Source: Thalassovita litoralis (GTDB lineage Bacteria; Pseudomonadota; Alphaproteobacteria; Rhodobacterales; Rhodobacteraceae). Taken from it: 64,000 nucleotides of DNA. The notes under the pieces are model-generated. The model was not told the DNA's origin. It saw only the letters and a program-made list of their open reading frames with translations, and did no database searches. The position numbers and the translations under genes were made by a program. The DNA is taken from the NCBI RefSeq assembly GCF_900182725.1, contig NZ_FXTO01000005.1:110982-174981 (forward strand). Direction: 5' to 3'. This document shows positions 16,659 to 24,967 of this stretch, piece after piece (within the stretch, counting starts at the first letter, position 1; every line of letters starts with the position of its first letter).

Positions 16659-18023
16659 TCACGCTGCCGCTGAAACGGTGCTTTCGATCCACTGGGCCAG
16701 ATCGGCGATAACGGATTCCGACCAATCCGGCCCGACGACCTGCACGGACAAGGGGCCGTCTTCGGTCATGGCCACAGGCAGGGACAGGGCGGGGAAGCCA
16801 AAGAAATTGATCGGCCGTGTGAAATGCACCAGCGACCCGATCAATTGCGCAATCCCCTGACCGCCGCCAATATCGACATCGGCGGCCATAGGGGCGGTGT
16901 CTGGCAGGGTGGGGATCACCAGCAGGTCAACCTTGCCGAACACCTGTTCCAAGGCACGTTTGCGGGCCAGTTGCCGAAGCTGCCGCGCCCGAACATAGGC
17001 GAAACCGGGCATTGCGGCGGCTTGGGCCAGACGGGTGCGTACCTGATCGCCGTAGACATGTGGCACCAGCGCCAGCCGGTCGGCGTGAACGGCGGCGGCT
17101 TCGCTCATGGCGATGACGTTGGCGGCCTCGCCGTAGCTGGCCCAATCGGTGATATCCAGCGTTTCGGTGGCAATGCCTTGATGGGTCATCGCGTTGCGCA
17201 GCGTGGATAGCATGTCGTGCATCCGCTCACTGACCGCAGGCAGGAACCCGGCATCGGAAAACCCAACCCGCAGCCCATCCGGCACGCCGGTTCCGCGCGG
17301 TGGGATCGGGGCCACGTCGGCACAAACCGGATCAATCCCATCCGGCCCGGCGATAACCGACAGCACCAGCCGCGCCTCGGCCACGGTGCGGGCCAGTGGG
17401 CCAACGGTGTCTTGGGTAAAACACAGCGGCATCACACCCGTCATGGGCACCCGGCCCTGTGTGGGTTTAAAACCCACCACGCCGTTCGCCGCCGCAGGCA
17501 GGCGGATTGATCCGCCGGTATCGGACCCCAGCGCCGCGCGGACCAGACCCGCACCAACCGCAGCACCTGATCCCGAAGACGACCCGCCTGAAATCGCACC
17601 GGGATGCGCCGTATTGCGGGGAATGCCCCAGTGGTGGTTATGCCCGGTCGGTCCCATCGCGAATTCCGACATGTACAGCCGCCCTAGATCCACCTGCCCC
17701 GCCGCGTCCAGACGGGCCAGCACGGTCGAGGTGCGCTGCGCCAGTTTCCCGGCCTCGGGGTGGGCGCCGAACCCGGTGATTGATCCGGCCCGGTCGAACA
17801 TGTCCTTATGCGCCATCGTCACGCCATGCAGCGGCCCGGCGCTTTGCCCGGTTGCGGCCAGCGTGTCCAGCGCCTTGGCCCGCGCGCGGGCGTTATCGGC
17901 CTCGATCCGGGAAAAGATGGTGGTTTCATTGTCGATTGCGGCCAGCGCGGTTTCGGTGGCTTTGGCGGCGTCACAGCCCGTCAGGCGGGCGGCGGCCTGT
18001 TGGTCGATGGTCAGGGCGGTCAT
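16659..18023 (-). CDS. Amidase-signature family hydrolase (AtzE/GatA-like)
   Basis: This 454-residue amidase has Lys73 (TMAHKDMFD), cis-Ser148 (GGSSSGSG) and nucleophile Ser172 (GSDTGGSIRLP). It also has a longer C-terminal domain ending LSLPVAMTEDGPLSVQVVGP. The pattern is that of GatA/AtzE-type amidases rather than of the two shorter amidases in this window. Its ATG overlaps the end of a small upstream gene by four bases (18020-18023), so the two are translationally coupled. That arrangement recalls amidases with a small partner subunit, such as GatC or AtzG. It probably acts in the cytoplasm on a pathway amide or ureide. Confidence 0.87.
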   Translation of the reverse strand: MTALTIDQQAAARLTGCDAAKATETALAAIDNETTIFSRIEADNARARAKALDTLAATGQSAGPLHGVTMAHKDMFDRAGSITGFGAHPEAGKLAQRTSTVLARLDAAGQVDLGRLYMSEFAMGPTGHNHHWGIPRNTAHPGAISGGSSSGSGAAVGAGLVRAALGSDTGGSIRLPAAANGVVGFKPTQGRVPMTGVMPLCFTQDTVGPLARTVAEARLVLSVIAGPDGIDPVCADVAPIPPRGTGVPDGLRVGFSDAGFLPAVSERMHDMLSTLRNAMTHQGIATETLDITDWASYGEAANVIAMSEAAAVHADRLALVPHVYGDQVRTRLAQAAAMPGFAYVRARQLRQLARKRALEQVFGKVDLLVIPTLPDTAPMAADVDIGGGQGIAQLIGSLVHFTRPINFFGFPALSLPVAMTEDGPLSVQVVGPDWSESVIADLAQWIESTVSAAA

Positions 18024-18193
18024 GGGCGATCTCCGTCCGGGTCGATGGCGACAAGCTGCGGAACGTCGTGCGCATCGCGCAACATCGGGTGTTGCATCAC
18101 GCCTTTGACCATCCGTTGCGCCTGATCCGGCAAAATCGCCATTTCGGCGGGGCTAAGCGCCCGGCCCGCCAGTATATCCATCAGTTTATCCAA
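18020..18193 (-). CDS. Small protein coupled to amidase; possible accessory subunit
   Basis: This 57-residue reading frame starts at a TTG with an excellent AGGAAAGG exactly eight bases upstream (18202-18209). It ends in a four-base ATGA overlap with the amidase. The next in-frame ATG (18181) is too far from the ribosome-binding site. The product (MDKLMDILAGRALSP, then a predicted helix, then HPMLRD and a short acidic-proline tail) is soluble and shows no motif I recognise. Position and size suggest a GatC/AtzG-like partner of the amidase; that is inference from context only. Confidence 0.6.
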   Translation of the reverse strand: MDKLMDILAGRALSPAEMAILPDQAQRMVKGVMQHPMLRDAHDVPQLVAIDPDGDRP

Positions 18194-18271
18194 GATTTTT
18201 ACCTTTCCTGTTGGCCCAATCCCGCGCAATGCTGGTTGCAGGGTTGGAATTGGCCGGTTTATATTTTCAGT

Positions 18272-18287
18272 ATAAGTACGAACATAA
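18272..18287. promoter_or_regulatory. Cluster operator site D (ATAAGTACGAACATAA)
   Basis: This copy of the palindrome, with two mismatches, ends 13 bases before the GntR start codon and overlaps the AAGGGA ribosome-binding sequence. It is also about 80 bases upstream of the divergent small gene and amidase. The position predicts autoregulation by the GntR protein and control of the leftward unit. Confidence 0.65.
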
Positions 18288-18299
18288 GGGACGGATTTG

Positions 18300-19058
18300 A
18301 TGAATGGTCAAGATGCTGAACTGGTGATGACATTCGAGGATGGGACGCCGCTGTACCTTCAGGTGGCGCAACTTCTTCAGCGATTGATCGACGGCGGCAC
18401 CTATCCGGTTGGCACGCTTTTGCCCCCCGAATCCGATCTGGCGCAGCAGCTTTCGGTGTCGCGCCACACCATCCGTCAGGCCATCGGGCAACTGCGCCAG
18501 CGTGGGGTGCTTTCGGCCCGCAAAGGGGTGGGGACGCGCGTCGAAGCCCCCGAGGATGACTGGCGGTCCCGGTTCAGTGCAAATTCACGCGGCGGGTTGT
18601 TCGATTTTGCCCGTTCGACGGAGCTGCATTTCAAACACCGACAAATGACCGAAGTCCGCGGAAATCTGGCGGCTGACATGGGGGTTCGCCCCGGTCGCAA
18701 ATTCCTGCATCTTAGCGGGCCACGGTATTATTCTGGTGATAAAAATCCCTTTTGTGTCAACGAAGTATTCCTTGAACCCCGGTTGAAAGAGGTGGTTGAA
18801 AACATCGACATTCTGCGCGTCGCCCTGTTCACACTGGTCGAGGCTAGTACCGGCGAGCGGGTGAAGGAAATTCAGCAGGAAATCCGGGCCGTGCATCTGG
18901 ACGAGGTGCAGGCGGGGTATCTGGGGCGCAATCAGGGGGATTTGGGTATGAGATTGTCGCGCCGATACCTTGGGTCTGGCAGCCGCCTTTTGGAATATGC
19001 GGTGCAGTATTATCCGGGCGATACGTTCGCCTATCACACCACGCTTTCATCAACCTGA
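18300..19058 (+). CDS. GntR-family regulator, HutC/UTRA type
   Basis: This 252-residue regulator has an N-terminal GntR winged helix (TPLYLQVAQLLQRLIDGGTYP, LPPESDLAQQLSVSRHTIRQAIGQLRQRGVLSARKGVGT are spread over about 15-77) and a C-terminal UTRA ligand-binding domain (LAADMGVRPGRKFLHLSGPRY, VNEVFLEP, EIQQEIRAVHLDEVQA). HutC-type members are usually repressors released by a pathway metabolite. The ATG at 18300 is chosen over the adjacent TTG at 18297. It is encoded in the middle of the cluster, and the six ATAAGTnCGnACTTAT palindromes around it are its likely targets. A bidirectional-looking terminator follows the gene. Confidence 0.9.
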   Translation: MNGQDAELVMTFEDGTPLYLQVAQLLQRLIDGGTYPVGTLLPPESDLAQQLSVSRHTIRQAIGQLRQRGVLSARKGVGTRVEAPEDDWRSRFSANSRGGLFDFARSTELHFKHRQMTEVRGNLAADMGVRPGRKFLHLSGPRYYSGDKNPFCVNEVFLEPRLKEVVENIDILRVALFTLVEASTGERVKEIQQEIRAVHLDEVQAGYLGRNQGDLGMRLSRRYLGSGSRLLEYAVQYYPGDTFAYHTTLSST

Positions 19059-19085
19059 CCGAACCCACACAATCGAACCCGTTTT

Positions 19086-19118
19086 CACCCTGCTCAGGTC
19101 TTGGGCAGGGTGATTTTT
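19086..19118 (+). terminator. Rho-independent terminator after gntR
   Basis: An 8-bp stem CACCCTGC / GCAGGGTG with an 11-base loop is followed by ATTTTT. It lies 28 bases after the regulator stop and isolates the next transcription unit. Confidence 0.8.
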
Positions 19119-19251
19119 GTCTGTGCGAAACGGCCCATTTCGGCACCCCCTGAATTTTTTTGAGTACCCGCGTCAGGAAAACTCCTTAGTCATCCTGAAA
19201 AAGACCTGCGAATGTCCATACAAACGAACCAAGCAACACGGAGAGCTTCTT

Positions 19252-20334
19252 ATGGACATGGGCGTATTCATCCCGATCGGAAACAATGGCTGGCTGATCT
19301 CGAAGGCATCGCCGCAGTACAAGCCAAGTTTCGAGCTGAACAAACAGATCGTTTTGAAGGCGGAACATTACGGGCTGGATTTCGCGCTTTCGATGGTGAA
19401 GCACCGGGGCTTTGGTGGGGAAACTGAATTCTGGGATTACAATCTGGAAAGCTTTACCCTGATGTCGGCGCTGGCGGCGGTCACGTCGAAGATCAAGCTG
19501 TTCGCGTCGACCGCGATCCTGACCCTGCCGCCCGCGCTGGTGGCCCGCATGGCAACGACCATCGATTCTGTCGCGCCGGGGCGGTTTGGCGTGAACATCG
19601 TGACGGGTTGGGCGCCTGCTGAATACACCCAGATGGGCATTTGGCCGGGGAACGAATATTTCGGTTATCGTTATGATTACGCGTCTGAATACTGTCAGGT
19701 TTTGAAAGACCTGTGGGGAACCGGATCGTCCGATTTCAAGGGCGAACATTTCCAGATGGACGACTGCATGATGAAGCCCATGCCTTCTAAACCGATTGAA
19801 ATGGTTGCGGCAGGTCAGTCCGAGCGCGGGATGGAGTTTTCGGCCACCTATGCAAACTATTCCTTTGTGATGGGGATGGGCATTAACACCCCGACCGCAT
19901 TCGCCCCGGTGGCAAAACAACTGTCGGATGCCGCAGAAAAAGCCGGGCGCGATGTTGGCGCTTATGTGCTGTTCATGGTGATTTCCGATGAAACCGATGA
20001 AAAGGCAGAGGCAAAATGGGAAAGCTTCCGTTTGGGTGCCGATATGGAAGCCCTGAAATACATGGGTGTTCAGGGGGCGCAGGACGATCAGGCCGGTGAC
20101 GGGGCAACCGCAAAGGCGATCAACCTGCCCGAAGGTGCGGTGAACTTTAACATGGGGACGATCGTCGGGTCCTATGAAAGCTGCGCCCGAATGCTGGACG
20201 AGGCCGCCGCCGTTCCCGGCGTCAAAGGCATCATGATGACCTTTGATGATTTCCTTGTGGGGATGGACGATTTCGGGACCAAGATTCAACCGTTGATGCA
20301 GTCGCGTTCAAGCGTGCAAATCGCAGCCGAATAA
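19252..20334 (+). CDS. RutA-type flavin-dependent monooxygenase (first paralogue)
   Basis: This 360-residue luciferase-like flavin monooxygenase is close to RutA over its full length: [85 protein letters not shown], and [16 protein letters not shown]. RutA uses a flavin N5-peroxide to open the uracil ring at an amide. GGAGAG lies seven bases before the ATG at 19252. The next gene, past a terminator, is an amidase. None of the six cluster palindromes lies in the 133 bases upstream. Substrate may differ from uracil, because the other rut genes are absent. Confidence 0.9.
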   Translation: MDMGVFIPIGNNGWLISKASPQYKPSFELNKQIVLKAEHYGLDFALSMVKHRGFGGETEFWDYNLESFTLMSALAAVTSKIKLFASTAILTLPPALVARMATTIDSVAPGRFGVNIVTGWAPAEYTQMGIWPGNEYFGYRYDYASEYCQVLKDLWGTGSSDFKGEHFQMDDCMMKPMPSKPIEMVAAGQSERGMEFSATYANYSFVMGMGINTPTAFAPVAKQLSDAAEKAGRDVGAYVLFMVISDETDEKAEAKWESFRLGADMEALKYMGVQGAQDDQAGDGATAKAINLPEGAVNFNMGTIVGSYESCARMLDEAAAVPGVKGIMMTFDDFLVGMDDFGTKIQPLMQSRSSVQIAAE

Positions 20335-20358
20335 TACGATCAGATTTTCATAAAGCCC

Positions 20359-20389
20359 GGCCCGCGTTTTCCCAAACGCGGGCCTTTTT
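20359..20389 (+). terminator. Rho-independent terminator after first RutA gene
   Basis: A perfect 11-bp stem (GGCCCGCGTTT / AAACGCGGGCC) with a four-base loop is followed by TTTTT. It lies between the monooxygenase and the amidase on the same strand, so amidase expression is either by readthrough or from its own promoter. Confidence 0.88.
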
Positions 20390-20403
20390 CGATGGAGAGT
20401 AAC

Positions 20404-21675
20404 ATGGACGGCCCAATGAACACGCAAGACCTGACGCAATTGACCGCCACGCAGGCGCGGGGATTGATCCGATCCGGCGACATCACCGCGCTTGATCTGA
20501 CCCGCGCCTGTCTTGGCCGGATTGCTGCCCGCGATGATGCGGTGCGGGCGTGGATCACCCTGAACCCCCAAGCCGAGGCGGAGGCGGCAAAAATCACCCC
20601 CGATGACACCCGCCCGCTGGCCGGTATCCCGGTTGGGGTGAAGGATATGATCGACACGGCGGATATGCCGACCACGCATAATTCCCCGCTTTATGGCACG
20701 AACCGCCCGGCCAATGATGCGCCCTGCGTGGAAATCCTGCGGGCGGCGGGTGCGATCATTCTGGGGAAAACCGACACCACCGAATTTGCCGCCGCCGGGC
20801 GCAACGCCATCACCGGCAATCCGCATGACGTGACGCGCACGCCGGGCGGGTCGTCCTCGGGATCGGTGGCGGCGGTTGGGGATGGTCAGGTGCCTTTGGC
20901 GCTGGGGACACAAACAGGAGGGTCGACGATCCGCCCCGCCAGCTTTTGCGGGGATTTCGCGCTGAAACCATCTTGGGGGTTGATTTCGACCGAGGGGGTG
21001 AAACGCTATTCTGTCAGCTTCGATACCGTGGGGCTGATTGCGCGCTCGGTTGCGGATTTGTCCTTGCTGGCCGATGTCTATGCGCTGCCGCCCGCCCCGG
21101 CGCTGCACAAGGGCCGCTTGCGGATCGGTATCACGCAGACGCCCTTTGCCGATCTGCTGGAACCTGAAACCCATGATCTGTTCCGCAATTTGCCCGAACG
21201 ACTGGCCCCCGTGGCGGATCTGATGGATTTTGACCTGCCCGATGGGTTCGACGTGGTGGACGATCTGCACCGTTGTGTGATGTTTTCCGAAGGGGCCAGC
21301 GCGATGCTGAATATGGCTCGCACCCGTGGCGCCCTGTTGCACAAGGATTTCCACGACCGGGTCGAGATGAAAATGGGTTTCACCCGGCGCGACCATTTCG
21401 AGGCATATGACAAGCTGGCGATGCTGCGGATTGATCTGGAACAGCGGCTTTCTGATGTGGATGCGCTGATTGCGCCCTCGGCCCCCGGTTTCGCGCCGGT
21501 GGGGCGCACGCCGGGCAATCCGGTTTTCAATGCGCCGTGGACGGCGATGCAGGTGCCAGTGGTGAATGTGCCGGTGGCCGGTTTGCCGCTGCCGTTGGGG
21601 ATTTCCGTCATCGGCAAACGCGCTTTTGATCGGCAAGTTCTGGACGTGGCCGCACGTCTGGCCGGGTGTCTGTGA
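20404..21675 (+). CDS. Amidase-signature family hydrolase (third of three)
   Basis: This 423-residue amidase has Lys80 (GVKDMID), cis-Ser150 (TPGGSSSGS) and nucleophile Ser174 (GTQTGGSTIRP). It is clearly paralogous to the amidase at 13372-14661, and both carry DMPT, HN, and NPHD followed by TRTPGGSSSGS. The ATG at 20404 has GGAGAG just upstream. It follows the first RutA-type gene, with a strong terminator in between, and ends convergently with the flavin reductase of the second RutA operon. It probably hydrolyses the open-chain amide made by the adjacent monooxygenase. The exact amide is not known. Confidence 0.88.
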   Translation: MDGPMNTQDLTQLTATQARGLIRSGDITALDLTRACLGRIAARDDAVRAWITLNPQAEAEAAKITPDDTRPLAGIPVGVKDMIDTADMPTTHNSPLYGTNRPANDAPCVEILRAAGAIILGKTDTTEFAAAGRNAITGNPHDVTRTPGGSSSGSVAAVGDGQVPLALGTQTGGSTIRPASFCGDFALKPSWGLISTEGVKRYSVSFDTVGLIARSVADLSLLADVYALPPAPALHKGRLRIGITQTPFADLLEPETHDLFRNLPERLAPVADLMDFDLPDGFDVVDDLHRCVMFSEGASAMLNMARTRGALLHKDFHDRVEMKMGFTRRDHFEAYDKLAMLRIDLEQRLSDVDALIAPSAPGFAPVGRTPGNPVFNAPWTAMQVPVVNVPVAGLPLPLGISVIGKRAFDRQVLDVAARLAGCL

Positions 21676-21683
21676 AAACGACA

Positions 21684-21706
21684 AAGGCCCGCCAATGGCG
21701 GGCCTT
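21684..21706. terminator. Bidirectional hairpin between convergent units
   Basis: A perfect 10-bp stem (AAGGCCCGCC / GGCGGGCCTT) with a three-base loop lies between the amidase end and the flavin reductase end. It probably terminates both transcripts. Confidence 0.6.
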
Positions 21707-21723
21707 GCGCTGACGGGTGCCCG

Positions 21724-22209
21724 TCAGTCCGACAGGAATTTACCCCGGAAGAACACCAGCGGTTCGCCTGTGCCTGCGGCGCGAACCCCTTTGACGGCCC
21801 CGATGATGATTGAAATGTCACCGTGTTCGACCACTTTTTCAACCTCGCAATCGAACACCCCCAGGGCATCCTTTAGCACCGGCGCGCCAGTTGCCAGCGT
21901 GTCCCATTTTCCGTCCTCGAACAGTTTTTCGCCCTTGCCACCAAAGGCGTTCGCCAGTTCGGCATAGCCTTCGGGCAGGAAGTTCACCGCGAAATGGCCC
22001 TTGTCCAACACCCCCTGAAGCGCCGAGGTTTTCTTGTCGATGGACACAATCATCGTCGGTGGATTCGCCGTGACATGGCTTGCCGACAGCCCCAGAAATC
22101 CGTTTGGCCCTGTGGCGCTGTCCGTTGTGACCAGCGTGGCTCCAATGGCGCGTTCGCCCAAGGTCCGCCAGAATTCGCCCATGCCGATTTCATCACCGAT
22201 GGCTTGCAT
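21724..22209 (-). CDS. Flavin reductase (second, divergent RutF-type)
   Basis: This 161-residue protein belongs to the flavin reductase family that supplies reduced FMN or FAD to two-component monooxygenases (TTDSATGPNGFLGLSASHVTANPPTMIVSIDK, FAVNFLPEGYAELANAFGGKGEKLF, GVFDCEVEK are spread over about 28-125). It shares the frame of the first reductase but lacks the closer RutF features. AAAGGAA precedes the ATG. It is the last gene of a leftward operon: ABC importer, second RutA, isochorismatase-like hydrolase, then this. It is therefore the natural partner of the second RutA. Confidence 0.87.
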   Translation of the reverse strand: MQAIGDEIGMGEFWRTLGERAIGATLVTTDSATGPNGFLGLSASHVTANPPTMIVSIDKKTSALQGVLDKGHFAVNFLPEGYAELANAFGGKGEKLFEDGKWDTLATGAPVLKDALGVFDCEVEKVVEHGDISIIIGAVKGVRAAGTGEPLVFFRGKFLSD

Positions 22210-22230
22210 ATTTATTCCTTTCCGTTCTTG

Positions 22231-22863
22231 TCATTCAGCCGCTTCGGCCACCGGGATATGTGTCAGGATTTGATCCAGACTCAGGACATCGCAATAGCGG
22301 CGCGAGACATCCTCCAGATTGGCGCGATGGGTTGCGGGGTCAGGGTCGCCGCAGCAGTCTTCGGCGACGATCACGCGGAACCCATAGGAAAACGCGTCGA
22401 TGATCGAGGCCCGCACGCAACCGGATGTGGTGCAGCCTGTGATGATGACGGTGTCTACGCCTTCCTTGTGCAGGACCGGGGCCGCGCCAGTATGGAAAAA
22501 GATCGACGGCGCGGTTTTGGCGAATACAATGTCATAGTCGGGTTGATAAATGCGTGGGTCCAGTTCGCATTCCGGCCCACCAATCCGCCATGTCAGCGGT
22601 TGGTCCACCTTCCAGCCAAGCGCGTCGCGTGCGGTGGAATAGCCGGTGTAACAGGACACAACCGGCAGCCCCGCTGCGCGCGTGGCCTTTAGCAGGCGGG
22701 CGGTATTGTCCACAGCCGTCTGTATCGCGGGTTGATTGCCCATCGGGAATGCCGGATCGGTCAGGCCGCGCTGGAAATCCACCACCACGACCGCCACCTT
22801 GCTGCCAAACCCGACACTGCCCGAGCCATAGCCCAGATTTTTGAAACTCTCTGCTGTTGTCAT
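22231..22863 (-). CDS. Isochorismatase-fold amidohydrolase, maleamate/N-carbamoylsarcosine amidase-like
   Basis: This 210-residue hydrolase has Asp29 (VVVDFQRG), Lys116 (FAKTAPSIF) and Cys149 (GCTTSGCVRAS), the triad of amide-cleaving isochorismatase relatives. The N-terminal DFQRGLTDP and the GDPDPATHRANLEDVSRRYCDV tail resemble N-carbamoylsarcosine and maleamate amidases more than RutB. It lies 9 bases after the second RutA gene and 21 bases before the flavin reductase, so the three should be co-translated. It probably releases ammonia or carbamate from the ring-opened product. Confidence 0.88.
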   Translation of the reverse strand: MTTAESFKNLGYGSGSVGFGSKVAVVVVDFQRGLTDPAFPMGNQPAIQTAVDNTARLLKATRAAGLPVVSCYTGYSTARDALGWKVDQPLTWRIGGPECELDPRIYQPDYDIVFAKTAPSIFFHTGAAPVLHKEGVDTVIITGCTTSGCVRASIIDAFSYGFRVIVAEDCCGDPDPATHRANLEDVSRRYCDVLSLDQILTHIPVAEAAE

Positions 22864-22872
22864 GGTCTTTCC

Positions 22873-23955
22873 CTATTCTGCCGCCATCAGGCGTTCTTTG
22901 CGGCATTCCATTTTGGGCTGAACATAGTCGCGGAAATCGTCCATGCCTTTGTCCCAGTCGTCAAAGATCATCATGATCCCTTTGGTGCCTTCTATTGCGG
23001 CTGCTTCGTCCAGCATCCGGGCCACGTTTTCATAGGACCCGATCAGCGCCCCGATGTTCATCGTCACGGTCTGATCCTCGCGTTGAAGCTGAAGGCTGGA
23101 TGCCCCGGTGCCTGACAGATCCTCGGCTGCGCGGCCGGTGACATTGGCCGCCGCTTCCACATCAAGCCCGCGCTGGTAGTGGTCCCATTTGGCGAATGCT
23201 TCGTCATCTGTCTGGCCGGTGATGACCATGAACAAAACATAAGTGCCAACATCTCGGCCCGTTTTCTGTGTGGCCTCGATCAGGTTCAGGTTGTTTTGTT
23301 TATGCGCGGTGGGGGTGTTGACGCCGGTGCCAAGGCAAAAATTATAATCGCCCAGTTGCGAGGCAAATTCCATCCCGCGCGGCGACTGACCAGCGCACAC
23401 GATAGGGATAGACCCTTGCGACGGGCCGGGCATCATCATGCAGTCATCCATCTGGAAATACTGCCCGTCATAGTCGATCCGGCCCTGTTCCCAAAGCTTG
23501 CGCATCACGTCCACATATTCGGTGGCATAGTCATAGCGATAGCCGAAATATTCGTTTCCGGGCCACATCCCCATCTGCGAATATTCCGCCGCTTGCCAGC
23601 CTGACACGATGTTCACCCCGAACCGGCCCGGAATGCAGCTATCAATGGTCACGGCCATCCGCGCCACCAATGCAGGCGGCAGGGTCAATATCGCGGTCGA
23701 GGCGAACAGCTTGATCGTTGTCGTCGATGGCGCGATGGTCGCGATCATCGTGAAGCTTTCAAGATTGTGGTTCCAGAACTCGGTCTCGCCGTCGAACCCG
23801 TGCAGTTTCACCATCGACAGGGCAAATTCCATCCCCATTGCTTCGGCTTTTAGCACGATGTTCTTGTTCAGCTCGTAGCTGGGTTTGTACTGCGGCGCGT
23901 TGCGGGAAATAAGCCAGCCGTTGTTCCCGATGGGAAGAAAAACTCCGATTTCCAT
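22873..23955 (-). CDS. RutA-type flavin-dependent monooxygenase (second paralogue)
   Basis: This 360-residue protein has exactly the length of the first paralogue and the same landmarks ([20 protein letters not shown]-like [85 protein letters not shown]). The middle region, 165-205 and 260-290, differs clearly, which suggests another substrate or pathway step. It is five bases from the ABC permease gene and nine from the hydrolase gene. The tie to an importer, a hydrolase and a flavin reductase makes this a compact uptake-and-ring-opening operon. Confidence 0.9.
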   Translation of the reverse strand: MEIGVFLPIGNNGWLISRNAPQYKPSYELNKNIVLKAEAMGMEFALSMVKLHGFDGETEFWNHNLESFTMIATIAPSTTTIKLFASTAILTLPPALVARMAVTIDSCIPGRFGVNIVSGWQAAEYSQMGMWPGNEYFGYRYDYATEYVDVMRKLWEQGRIDYDGQYFQMDDCMMMPGPSQGSIPIVCAGQSPRGMEFASQLGDYNFCLGTGVNTPTAHKQNNLNLIEATQKTGRDVGTYVLFMVITGQTDDEAFAKWDHYQRGLDVEAAANVTGRAAEDLSGTGASSLQLQREDQTVTMNIGALIGSYENVARMLDEAAAIEGTKGIMMIFDDWDKGMDDFRDYVQPKMECRKERLMAAE

Positions 23956-23959
23956 GATT

Positions 23960-24967
23960 TTATCCTACCTGTTGTTCTTCGCGTTTGCGCGCCAGTTGGC
24001 TTAGCGCGACCGCCAGCACCAAAGACCCGCCGTAAAACAGGTTTTGCACAAAGCTTTGGATGCCCAGCATGGTCAGGCCGGTGATGCCGATAACGATGAA
24101 ATACACGGCAACGACAGACCCGATGGGATTGAACCGTCCGGGGGTGATGGCGGTGGCCCCCAGAAACGCTGCGGCAAAGGCGGGCAACAGAAAGGTGTTG
24201 CCGGAATTGGGATCTGCCGCGCCGATGGTTCCGGCATAGACGACCCCCGCAATGGACGAAATCACCGAGGCCGACAGAAGCGAAAAGAACCGGACCTTGT
24301 CCACCTGAATGCCGGACAGGCGGGCCACCTCGCGGCCACGGCCCACGAACAACAGCCGCCGCCCCATCGCGGTATATCCAAAGACATACCAGATGATCGC
24401 GGCCATCGCGATGGCATAGTAGAACGCCAGCGGTATCCCGAACAGGCGCGTGCCGACCACTGCCATGATCAGGGCAAAATCAATCCCGCCAATCGTGGCT
24501 GAATTGGACATCCACAGCGTTAGCCCATTCAGGAACGTCCCGATCCCCAGCGTCACGATCAGCGAAGGGATGCGGAAGAACAGGATGAAAAACGCATTCA
24601 CCGCGCCAACAATCGCCCCAACCCCAAGCGCCGCGATGATCGCCACGGGCAGGGGCATTCCCAGCCGCGCGTTCAGCACTGCCACCGTCATGGCGGAAAT
24701 GGTCAGCGTTGCCGCCACCGACAGATCGAAATCCCCCGAGGTCAGCGGGATAATCAGCGCCAGCGTCAGGAACACCAGTACCGCCTGCGATCCCAGCATG
24801 GTTGACACGTTCGGCCATGTGAAAAACGTGGTGGGCAGCAGGGCGGCGAAGATAAAGAACAGCACCATCAACGCCGCGACCAAGGCATAGCTTTCGGCGA
24901 TGCTGGCCCAGTTGATCTGCCGTTTCGGTGGGGTGGCGGCGGTCATATTTGTGTTTTCGGCAGTCAT
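23960..24967 (-). CDS. ABC importer permease, ribose/nucleoside type
   Basis: This 335-residue inner-membrane protein has about eight to ten hydrophobic segments and the RbsC-like features LIIPLTSGDFDLSVAATLTI, GAIVGAVNAFFI, and a C-terminal LPAFAAAFLGATAITPGRFNPIGSVVAV. It should form the homodimeric channel of the importer whose ATPase overlaps it by four bases (ATGA) and whose binding protein is encoded further upstream. Family members move sugars, nucleosides or similar polar ring compounds, which fits an N-heterocycle. Confidence 0.9.
   Translation of the reverse strand: MTAENTNMTAATPPKRQINWASIAESYALVAALMVLFFIFAALLPTTFFTWPNVSTMLGSQAVLVFLTLALIIPLTSGDFDLSVAATLTISAMTVAVLNARLGMPLPVAIIAALGVGAIVGAVNAFFILFFRIPSLIVTLGIGTFLNGLTLWMSNSATIGGIDFALIMAVVGTRLFGIPLAFYYAIAMAAIIWYVFGYTAMGRRLLFVGRGREVARLSGIQVDKVRFFSLLSASVISSIAGVVYAGTIGAADPNSGNTFLLPAFAAAFLGATAITPGRFNPIGSVVAVYFIVIGITGLTMLGIQSFVQNLFYGGSLVLAVALSQLARKREEQQVG

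Noticed and set aside
19161..19210. TCAGGA ... TCCTGA inverted repeat upstream of the first RutA gene
   Set aside because: Short arms with a 15-base spacer can arise by chance, and no second copy was found elsewhere in the window.
19252..23955. Canonical rut pyrimidine operon
   Set aside because: Only RutA-, RutF- and RutB-like proteins are present; no RutC, RutD, RutE or RutG is encoded, and the hydrolases resemble other amidase groups.
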